From positions 1 to 5,115 of the forward strand of contig DAOVTF010000168.1 of NCBI GenBank assembly GCA_030633225.1: a DNA stretch of 5,115 nt, in the 5' to 3' direction. The notes under the pieces were generated by a model. That model was not told where the DNA came from. It searched no databases and saw nothing but the letters and a program-made list of their open reading frames with translations. This DNA comes from Flavobacteriaceae bacterium. Lineage in GTDB: Bacteria > Bacteroidota > Bacteroidia > Flavobacteriales > Flavobacteriaceae. Each line of letters begins with the position of its first letter. Position 1 is the first letter of the stretch. The position numbers and the translations under genes are program-made. Below are positions 1 through 5,115 of this stretch, piece by piece.

Positions 1-450
<450 letters not shown>

Positions 451-475
451 CTATTCTATTTTACCCACTTACTTT

Positions 476-503
476 GAAATTCCTATTTCCACCGGAATGA
501 CAG
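476..503. repeat. Degenerate REP-like palindrome between ychF and tgt
   Basis: The minus strand reads CTGTCATTCCGG followed by TGGAAATAGGAAT. ATTCC at 479-483 pairs with GGAAT at 494-498, and the centre is imperfectly complementary. The TGTCATTCC...GGAAT layout resembles short dispersed palindromes that I recall as common in intergenic DNA of flavobacteria and other bacteria. In those the stem is usually longer, as in ATTCCGGT/ACCGGAAT, and here TA replaces GG in one arm. This looks like one decayed copy. No second copy is seen in the window, so its repeat status rests on recall of the motif. Confidence 0.45.
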
Positions 504-504
504 T

Positions 505-1599
505 TTATACATTAAATCTAAAGTTCATTATATCACCATCTTGAACAATATAATCTTTACCTTCTACCGCTAATTTTCCAGCTTCTCTGACTTTTACTTC
601 GCTACCAAAGCGAACAAAATCATCATATTTAATAACTTCTGCTCTAATAAATCCTTTTTCAAAATCGGTATGAATTACTCCTGCAGCTTTCGGAGCTGTA
701 TCGCCAATATGAATGGTCCAAGCTCTAACTTCTTTAACACCAGCCGTAAAATAAGTTTGTAGATCAAGTAATTTATAAGCAGCACGTATTAATTTAGAAA
801 CTCCAGGCTCTTCTAAACCTAAATCTTCTAAGAACATTTGTCTTTCATCATATTCTTCTAGTTCCATAATATCAGCTTCCGTTGCTACCGCCAATACCAA
901 AACTAATGCATTTTCGTCTTTCACTACTTCTTTAACTGCATTTACATAATCATTACCACTAACAGCAGAGGTCTCATCAACATTACAAACATACAATACA
1001 GGTTTATCTGTCAATAACTGTAAAGGCTTAACAAATTCTTCTCGCTCTTTTTCTGATAATTCAATTGCTCTAACCGAAGTTGCATTTTCTAAACCTAACT
1101 TAACTTTAGTTAAAACATCTAATTCCTTTAAAGCTAATTTATCACCTGTACGAGATGCTTTTTTAACTTTATCTAGTTTCTTCTCAACCGCTTCTAAATC
1201 TTTTAGTTGCAATTCAAAATCTATTGTTTCTTTATCTCTAACAGGATCTATAGTAGTATCAACATGCACAATATTGTCATTATCAAAACAACGAACAACA
1301 TGAATAATCGCATCTGTTTCACGAATATTGCCTAAGAATTTATTTCCTAATCCTTCGCCTTTACTAGCTCCTTTTACTAATCCTGCAATATCAACTATTT
1401 CAACAGTTGCAGGCATCACTCTTTCCGGATTAACAAGTTCTTCTAACTTTTCTAATCTAGAATCTGGCACATTTACTACCCCAATATTTGGTTCAATCGT
1501 ACAAAAAGGAAAGTTTGCTGATTGTGCCTTAGCATTTGATAAACAATTAAATAAAGTTGATTTTCCAACATTTGGTAATCCTACAATTCCGGCTTTCAT
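505..1599 (-). CDS. ychF: Redox/stress-linked ribosome-binding ATPase YchF (OLA1 family)
   Basis: This is the near-universal Obg-related P-loop NTPase YchF, a soluble protein that binds ribosomes and generally prefers ATP to GTP. The 364 residues match the family length of about 363. The P-loop GLPNVGKS lies at 7-14, the switch/G3 segment DIAGLVKGAS at 70-79, and NVDE at 206-209. NVDE occupies the position of the GTP-specifying NKxD motif, and its departure from NKxD is the known basis of ATP use in this family. A charged helical stretch at about 125-165 is the coiled-coil insertion. The C-terminal TGS domain covers about 278-363 and includes the conserved RAWTIHIGDTAPKAAGVIHT stretch (292-311). 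The ATG at 1597-1599 opens directly into the canonical MKAGIVGLPNVGKST start. A -7 promoter element lies 33 nt upstream, and the leader is A-rich with no clear Shine-Dalgarno sequence. tgt follows 54 nt downstream. Identification is very firm. Confidence 0.98.
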   Translation of the reverse strand: MKAGIVGLPNVGKSTLFNCLSNAKAQSANFPFCTIEPNIGVVNVPDSRLEKLEELVNPERVMPATVEIVDIAGLVKGASKGEGLGNKFLGNIRETDAIIHVVRCFDNDNIVHVDTTIDPVRDKETIDFELQLKDLEAVEKKLDKVKKASRTGDKLALKELDVLTKVKLGLENATSVRAIELSEKEREEFVKPLQLLTDKPVLYVCNVDETSAVSGNDYVNAVKEVVKDENALVLVLAVATEADIMELEEYDERQMFLEDLGLEEPGVSKLIRAAYKLLDLQTYFTAGVKEVRAWTIHIGDTAPKAAGVIHTDFEKGFIRAEVIKYDDFVRFGSEVKVREAGKLAVEGKDYIVQDGDIMNFRFNV

Positions 1600-1631
1600 A
1601 ATACTTTTTCTTTATTTTTTTTTTAAGAGTG

Positions 1632-1639
1632 CAAATATA
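1632..1639 (-). promoter_or_regulatory. Bacteroidota-type -7 promoter element for ychF(-tgt)
   Basis: The minus strand reads TATATTTG, an exact match to the TAnnTTTG -7 consensus of Bacteroidota sigma factors. It lies 33 nt upstream of the ychF ATG, which would give a leader of roughly 25-30 nt. It sits between the cysN terminator and ychF, where a promoter is expected. No convincing TTTG-type -33 element is seen at the usual spacing, so the call rests on the -7 match and the position. Confidence 0.6.
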
Positions 1640-1676
1640 GGGTTTCAACCTTAAATATTAATCATTTTATTTTAAC

Positions 1677-1707
1677 AAAAAAAGACTGTCGTAAATGACA
1701 GTCTTTT
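1677..1707 (-). terminator. Rho-independent terminator of the cys operon
   Basis: A perfect 11-bp inverted repeat (1680-1690 with 1697-1707, core AAAGACTGTC) encloses a 6-nt loop. Read on the minus strand, the core stem is followed by seven consecutive T residues (1683 down to 1677). It begins 23 nt after the cysN stop. On the plus strand there are only four T residues, so it should act mainly on leftward transcripts. It ends the sulfate-activation operon just before the ychF promoter. Confidence 0.88.
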
Positions 1708-1730
1708 GTATAATAATATTTTACTTAATT

Positions 1731-2987
1731 TTAAATTAGCATACCTGCCGCCACAGTTTCATTGGTTCCTTCATCAACTAAAATAAAACTACCTGTTTTT
1801 CTATTTCTTGAATATTCATCCATCATGATTGGTGCAGTTGTTCTAATCTTAACTTTACAGATATCATTCATTGCTATCTCTTTGTCATCTTCTAATCTTT
1901 TTAAAGTATTTACATCGACTTTATATTCGACTTCTTTGATCATTGCCATTGGAGAATTTGTTGTTTGTTTTAAGTGATATTTAGCTTTAGGTCTGGCCGG
2001 ATTATCATTAAACCAACATATCATAGCAGATAAATCTTGAGTTTTTACAGGAAGATTATTTCGCTTAACAATCATATCTCCCCTACTTAAATCAATATCA
2101 TCATCTAAAGTCATAGCCACACTCATACCTTCAAATGCTTGATCTACATTATTTTCATATTTATTAATTGATTTTATTTTAGAATTGAAACCTGAAGGTA
2201 ATAATCTTACTTCGTCTCCTACTCTAAATATCCCACCAGCTATTGTTCCGGCATAACCACGATAATCTCTATTTTCTTCATCTTGCGGTCTCAATACAGT
2301 TTGAATAGGAAAACGAGCATCTACCATATTATTATCACTGACAATGTAAACCGTTTCTAAAGTGTGTAATAATGGAGCGTCTTGATACCAAGGTGTTTTT
2401 TCTGACCTATTAACAACATTATCACCTAATAATGCACTAATAGGAATATAGCGTACATCTTTAAATGTCATTTTCGATGACATCTCTTCAAATTGATTCA
2501 CAATATCATCAAATACTTTTTCTTCATAATCCACCAAATCCATTTTATTAACACATACAATAACATGAGATATTTGTAATAAAGAAGCAATAAAAGTATG
2601 TCGTTTGGTTTGTTCAATTACTCCTTTTCTAGCATCAATTAATACAATCGCTACATTTGCTGTTGATGCACCTGTTACCATATTTCTAGTATATTGAATA
2701 TGTCCAGGAGTATCGGCTATAATAAATTTACGCTTTGGTGTAGTAAAATATCTGTAAGCTACATCAATCGTAATTCCTTGTTCTCTTTCATCTTTTAAAC
2801 CATCTGTGAACAATGCAAGATCGATATCTTCTAGGCCTTTTCGTATACTAGTTTTTTTTACAGATGCAATTTGATCTTCAAATATAGATTTTGAATCGTA
2901 AAGCAATCTACCGATCAAAGTACTTTTACCATCATCAACACTTCCTGCTGTAGTAAATCTTAAAAGTTGGTTATTATTTATACTCAT
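1731..2987 (-). CDS. cysN: Sulfate adenylyltransferase subunit 1 (CysN), regulatory GTPase
   Basis: CysN is the EF-Tu-like GTPase subunit of ATP sulfurylase. With CysD it couples GTP hydrolysis to formation of adenosine 5'-phosphosulfate (APS) from sulfate and ATP in the cytoplasm. The 418 residues contain the P-loop GSVDDGKST (15-23), the switch I segment GITIDVAY (71-78), DTPGH (92-96), NKMD (147-150) and SAL (184-186). All G1-G5 motifs are intact. Two beta-barrel domains follow, at about 220-310 and 315-418. There is no C-terminal APS-kinase extension of the CysNC type, which fits the separate cysC in the same operon. The ATG at 2985-2987 matches the usual short N-terminus and follows an A-rich leader. 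The gene starts 24 nt after the cysD stop and is the last operon gene, followed by a strong terminator. The protein is full length and the identification is very firm. Confidence 0.97.
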   Translation of the reverse strand: MSINNNQLLRFTTAGSVDDGKSTLIGRLLYDSKSIFEDQIASVKKTSIRKGLEDIDLALFTDGLKDEREQGITIDVAYRYFTTPKRKFIIADTPGHIQYTRNMVTGASTANVAIVLIDARKGVIEQTKRHTFIASLLQISHVIVCVNKMDLVDYEEKVFDDIVNQFEEMSSKMTFKDVRYIPISALLGDNVVNRSEKTPWYQDAPLLHTLETVYIVSDNNMVDARFPIQTVLRPQDEENRDYRGYAGTIAGGIFRVGDEVRLLPSGFNSKIKSINKYENNVDQAFEGMSVAMTLDDDIDLSRGDMIVKRNNLPVKTQDLSAMICWFNDNPARPKAKYHLKQTTNSPMAMIKEVEYKVDVNTLKRLEDDKEIAMNDICKVKIRTTAPIMMDEYSRNRKTGSFILVDEGTNETVAAGMLI

Positions 2988-3011
2988 AATTTATTTCTTT
3001 AACAATTTTGA

Positions 3012-3917
3012 TTAAAAATACCCTTGTTTTTTTCTATCCTCCATAGAAGATTCACTGCGTTTATCATCGGCTCGATTCCCTCTCTCTGTCTCTCTCATTG
3101 CAGAAACTTCTTCCACAATTTTTTCCAATGTATCCGCATCACTTTCAATACCACCTGTAATTGTAATATCTCCAAGGGTTCTAAATCGTAATTTCTTTTT
3201 TACAATTTCTTCACCTTCTTGCAAAATCAAATATTCAGAAACTGGAATCCAACTTCCATTTCTAAAAACCACTTCTCTTTCGTGGGCATAATATAATGAC
3301 GGAATTTCAATATTTTCTCTTGTTATATAATTCCAAACATCCATTTCTGTCCAATTACTTATCGGAAATGCTCTAAAATGTTCACCATGGTGCATTTTTC
3401 CATTAAACAGGTTCCATAACTCCGGGCGCTGGTTTTTAGGTGTCCATTGTCCAAAATCATCTCGATGTGAAAAGAATCTTTCTTTAGCTCTTGCTTTTTC
3501 CTCATCTCTACGTCCACCTCCAATTGCACAATCTACTTGATTGCTCTCAATCGCATCTAATAAAGTTGTTATTTGTAATTCATTTCGAGTGGCATTTTTT
3601 CCTTTCTCTTCAACAACTCTTTTATTATTAATGGCCTCTTGAACTGATCCAACTATTAACTGGGCATTCAAACTGTCCACCAAATCATCTCTAAATTGTA
3701 TTGTTTCCGGAAAATTATGTCCAGTATCAATATGCATTAATGGGAAAGGAATTTTTGCTGGGAAAAAAGCTTTTTTTGCTAAATGAGCCAATACTATCGA
3801 ATCCTTACCTCCTGAAAATAATATAACTGGATTTTGGAATTGAGCATATACTTCTCGCAAAACAAAAATTGCTTCTGACTCTAGTTCATCTAAATAATTT
3901 AAAAAATACTTTGTCAT
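3012..3917 (-). CDS. cysD: Sulfate adenylyltransferase subunit 2 (CysD), catalytic PP-loop subunit
   Basis: CysD is the catalytic subunit of the heteromeric ATP sulfurylase and adenylates sulfate to APS when driven by CysN. The 301 residues match the family length of about 300. The PP-loop pyrophosphatase motif SGGKDS lies at 35-40, preceded by the NPVILF strand. HIDTGHNFPET is at 62-72, the Arg/Lys-rich GGGRRDEEKARAKER at 133-147 and FRAFPISNWTE at 181-191. The C-terminal tail ends in the conserved basic KKQGYF. The PAPS reductase CysH shares the PP-loop fold, but the GGGRRDEEKARAKER block and the cysN neighbour identify CysD. The ATG at 3915-3917 overlaps the cysC stop by four bases (ATGA), so translation is probably coupled to cysC. 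cysN follows after 24 nt. The gene is intact and the identification is very firm. Confidence 0.97.
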   Translation of the reverse strand: MTKYFLNYLDELESEAIFVLREVYAQFQNPVILFSGGKDSIVLAHLAKKAFFPAKIPFPLMHIDTGHNFPETIQFRDDLVDSLNAQLIVGSVQEAINNKRVVEEKGKNATRNELQITTLLDAIESNQVDCAIGGGRRDEEKARAKERFFSHRDDFGQWTPKNQRPELWNLFNGKMHHGEHFRAFPISNWTEMDVWNYITRENIEIPSLYYAHEREVVFRNGSWIPVSEYLILQEGEEIVKKKLRFRTLGDITITGGIESDADTLEKIVEEVSAMRETERGNRADDKRSESSMEDRKKQGYF

Positions 3918-4510
3918 TTTTTTAATTTTTCTTGAATTTCTTTATAAATTAATTCTACGGATTCTTCTACAGAAATATTATCCGTCTTTACTTCAATATC
4001 TGGGTTTTTAGGAGACTCATAAGGAGCATTAATTCCTGTAAAATCTTTAATCTCTCCCTTTCTGGCTTTTGCATATAATCCTTTAACATCTCTCTTTTCG
4101 CATTCTTCAATTGATGTATTTACAAAAATTTCTACAAAATTATCTTTTCCAACGATATATTCAATGTTTTCCCTATCTTTTTTATAAGGTGATACAAATG
4201 CAGCTAAAACTATTTGTCCTGCATCAATCATTAAATTTGCCACTTCAGCAATTCGTCTAATATTTTCGGTTCTATCATCAGGACTAAAAGTAAGGTCACT
4301 ATTTATTCCTTTACGGATATTATCGCCATCTAATGCATAAGTTTTATACCCCTCTTGATATAATCTATATTCTAAAGCATTAGCAATTGTTGATTTTCCG
4401 GAACCTGATAAACCAGTAAACCAAATCAAAAAAGAGTTTTGATTATTACCCTTTTCTCGATCTTGCCGAGAAACTGAATAGTTATGTTTAATTATATTCT
4501 CCTTCATCAT
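3914..4510 (-). CDS. cysC: Adenylylsulfate (APS) kinase
   Basis: CysC phosphorylates the 3'-hydroxyl of APS to give PAPS, the activated sulfate used by PAPS reductase and sulfotransferases. The 198 residues are the usual length for a stand-alone enzyme. The Walker A motif GLSGSGKST is at 33-41 and the LDGDNIRKG block at 60-68. The SPDDRTENIRR segment (76-86) contacts APS. FVSPYKKDR (105-113) carries the family's conserved serine at 107, and KGLYAKARKGEIKDFTGI (143-160) precedes APYESP. Two adjacent ATG codons (4508-4510 and 4505-4507) are possible starts. The first overlaps the stop of the upstream DUF2061 gene as ATGA, so I chose it, but the second would change only one residue. An AAGGAG lies just inside the gene after the second ATG, with no later in-frame ATG it could serve. 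The stop overlaps the cysD start by four bases. Very firm. Confidence 0.96.
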   Translation of the reverse strand: MMKENIIKHNYSVSRQDREKGNNQNSFLIWFTGLSGSGKSTIANALEYRLYQEGYKTYALDGDNIRKGINSDLTFSPDDRTENIRRIAEVANLMIDAGQIVLAAFVSPYKKDRENIEYIVGKDNFVEIFVNTSIEECEKRDVKGLYAKARKGEIKDFTGINAPYESPKNPDIEVKTDNISVEESVELIYKEIQEKLKK

Positions 4511-4707
4511 TTTATATCAACTTTATACCATGCTTTTTCATGCAAATAATATAAAAACATTTTTATTATAAATTCTATACTTCCAACTTTTAAGCCTATC
4601 ATCGGGTCACCAGTAACTATCCAAGCAATTATGGTTGTTGTTAAAGTGGCAATAATTCGCCAGGTAAATGTTTTTACAATGTGTCTTCTTTCAGCTTTAA
4701 CTTCCAT
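4507..4707 (-). CDS. DUF2061 small membrane protein of the sulfate-activation operon
   Basis: This 66-residue protein resembles the DUF2061 family, whose function is unknown. It has a short basic N-terminus (RRHIVKT, 7-13), one hydrophobic segment at about 16-32 beginning FTWRIIATLTT, a GDP turn (33-35), a second segment at about 36-54, and the C-terminal signature YYLHEKAW (53-60). Family-type features are the TWR at 16-18, the SIE (43-45) with an acidic residue inside the second hydrophobic stretch, Lys49 and HEKAW. It is probably an inner-membrane hairpin, with topology unproven. It starts 1 nt after the cysQ stop (TAATATG) and overlaps cysC by four bases, so it sits between two PAPS-pathway genes and is probably translationally coupled. 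DUF2061 genes recur beside cysC in Bacteroidota and are sometimes fused to it (from memory). A role linked to PAPS or sulfate is an inference from context. Confidence 0.88.
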   Translation of the reverse strand: MEVKAERRHIVKTFTWRIIATLTTTIIAWIVTGDPMIGLKVGSIEFIIKMFLYYLHEKAWYKVDIK

Positions 4708-4708
4708 A

Positions 4709-4819
4709 TTATCCTACTTTAAACCAAGGATTCAACAAATTCTCTTTATTATAAAGCAACGGTTTTTCCGTCTCTTTTGAAATAACTTCTAACCCTACAG
4801 CTTCACAAATTGCTTGCCG
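4709..4819 (-). pseudogene. cysQ: C-terminal 36 codons of 3'(2'),5'-bisphosphate nucleotidase (CysQ), 5' part missing
   Basis: CysQ dephosphorylates PAP, the inhibitory by-product of PAPS use, to AMP. Reading leftward, this frame gives QAICEAVGLEV followed by PLLYNKENLLNPWFKVG and a TAA at 4709-4711. This matches the end of bacterial CysQ, in which the active-site WD(T)AA segment should lie immediately before a GQAI-like stretch. Here the residue before QAIC is Arg, and further upstream the frame reads SNS, then a basic stretch with no family resemblance, until an in-frame TAA at 4874-4876. No Met occurs in that interval. About 36 of roughly 265 residues therefore remain, and the metal-binding and catalytic regions are absent. 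The stop is 1 nt from the DUF2061 ATG, as expected for an intact operon, so the break lies at about 4813-4819. It could be a real rearrangement or an assembly join. The identity of the fragment is fairly sure. Confidence 0.78.
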
Positions 4820-4974
4820 AGAATTTGAAGTCACGCGGGCACGATGTTTTATTCGTTGATGTTTCAAAGTACATTACTTACAGAACCGACCATGAAAGAG
4901 AAATCTACCGGAAGAATCTCGGTACAGCGGAATACATATTAGACACGAAATTCAGGTTTAACGGTCAAATTTAA
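4819..4974 (+). pseudogene. 3' end of an unidentified plus-strand gene, start missing
   Basis: The plus strand has an open frame of 51 codons up to tandem stops TAA-TAG (4972-4977). It reads ENLKSRGHDVLFVDVSKYIT, then a charged segment (RTDHEREIYRKN, 22-33), and ends in ILDTKFRFNGQI. The hydrophobic strand VLFVDV after a helix-like ENLKSRGH resembles an ordinary alpha/beta protein end, not random translation. I do not recognise the family. There is no in-frame ATG. The frame stays open leftward to a TAA at 4783-4785, but that part is antisense to cysQ and probably fortuitous. Codon use (CGC, GGG, CGG, GCG) is richer in G and C than the neighbours. I counted about 39% GC over 4821-4970, against about 23% in a sample line at 4501-4560 and about 33% within ychF. 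This suggests a gene of different origin, truncated at the same point as cysQ. It is the only plus-strand candidate. Confidence 0.45.
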
Positions 4975-4981
4975 TAGTTAA

Positions 4982-5039
4982 ATTGTTAAATTGCTGTTTT
5001 AAAAACACAGCAATTTTATCAATTTAGCAATTTAACAAT
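4982..5039. repeat. Nested AT-rich inverted repeats, possible terminator after the plus-strand gene end
   Basis: The arms at 4982-4995 and 5026-5039 are perfectly complementary over 14 bp (ATTGTTAAATTGCT). Inside them, 4988-4997 pairs with 5007-5016 over 10 bp (AAATTGCTGT) around a 9-nt loop. The left arm is shared, so the two hairpins exclude each other. The inner stem is followed on the plus strand by TTTT, and the block starts 8 nt after the plus-strand stop, so it could terminate that transcript. The arms also contain short direct repeats of GTTAAATT and AGCAATTT, suggesting growth by slippage or a dispersed repeat. Confidence 0.6.
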
Positions 5040-5115
5040 AAAAAATATTATTCCTTTGGCAGTAAACACTAAAAAATAAAAGTGCAATGCTATTTTAACA
5101 TTTTTCTTGAAAAAT
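5040..5115. other. Non-coding AT-rich right edge
   Basis: No open frame, RNA gene or consensus promoter was found here on either strand. The only structure seen is a 7-bp palindrome with a 2-nt spacer at the very edge (5100-5106 with 5109-5115, ATTTTTC/GAAAAAT), which AT-rich DNA readily produces by chance. It lies downstream of the plus-strand gene end and its inverted repeats. Confidence 0.5.

Noticed and set aside
1328..1654. 108-codon plus-strand open frame
   Set aside because: It is antisense to the 5' part of ychF, whose protein is strongly conserved. The predicted protein has no recognisable domain, and it runs through the ychF promoter. It is a shadow frame.
1762..1977. 71-codon plus-strand open frame with hydrophobic content
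   Set aside because: It lies wholly antisense to the conserved C-terminal part of cysN. Hydrophobic translations are expected opposite such coding, and no start signals were seen.
3914..4510. Possible cysNC fusion or frameshifted remnant
   Set aside because: cysN ends at normal length without a kinase extension, and cysC is complete with its own motifs and start, so these are separate genes.
4786..4818. Leftward extension of the plus-strand frame into the cysQ region
   Set aside because: The frame stays open to the stop at 4783-4785, but these bases encode the conserved CysQ C-terminus on the other strand and contain no plus-strand start.
4966..4973. TAAATTTG on the minus strand, matching TAnnTTTG, as a promoter for the cys operon
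   Set aside because: It overlaps the plus-strand stop codon, lies about 260 nt upstream of the first intact operon gene and beyond the suspected junction, and has no -33 partner. The match is likely in AT-rich DNA.
4819..5039. Insertion-sequence end interrupting cysQ
   Set aside because: The adjacent gene end shows no recognised transposase motif and lacks its start. The inverted repeats lie beyond its stop, not at the junction, and no target duplication can be seen.

Overview
This is an AT-rich, gene-dense window. It looks like a Bacteroidota chromosome segment, most likely Flavobacteriia. The reasons are a TAnnTTTG-type -7 promoter element, A-rich leaders without clear Shine-Dalgarno sequences, and a compact sulfate-activation cluster of the type common in marine flavobacteria. 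All confidently identified genes are on the minus strand, so reading order runs from high to low coordinates.

Layout, right to left. Positions 4975-5115 are non-coding and hold nested AT-rich inverted repeats. Positions 4819-4974 carry the 3' end of an unidentified plus-strand gene. Near 4813-4819 this abuts the last 36 codons of a minus-strand cysQ (PAP phosphatase), so both genes have lost their 5' parts at one junction. From there an operon runs leftwards: the cysQ end, a 66-residue DUF2061 membrane protein, cysC (APS kinase), cysD and cysN (ATP sulfurylase subunits). cysQ/DUF2061 are 1 nt apart, DUF2061/cysC and cysC/cysD overlap by 4 nt, and cysD/cysN are 24 nt apart. A strong hairpin with a U-tract at 1677-1707 ends this operon.

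A new unit follows at once. A -7 element at 1632-1639 precedes ychF (OLA1-type ATPase), and 54 nt after ychF comes tgt (queuine tRNA-ribosyltransferase), which runs off the left edge. The 54-nt gap contains a degenerate REP-like palindrome.

Together CysD/CysN make APS from sulfate and ATP with GTP hydrolysis, CysC phosphorylates APS to PAPS, and CysQ would clear the PAP released when PAPS is used. No reductase (cysH/cysI) or sulfotransferase is visible, so the window does not show whether PAPS feeds cysteine synthesis or sulfation. The most notable anomaly is the double truncation at about 4813-4819, which is either a genuine rearrangement or an assembly chimera. I see no convincing new biological system. 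The closest candidates are the uncharacterised DUF2061 protein translationally coupled to APS kinase and the unidentified plus-strand gene end.
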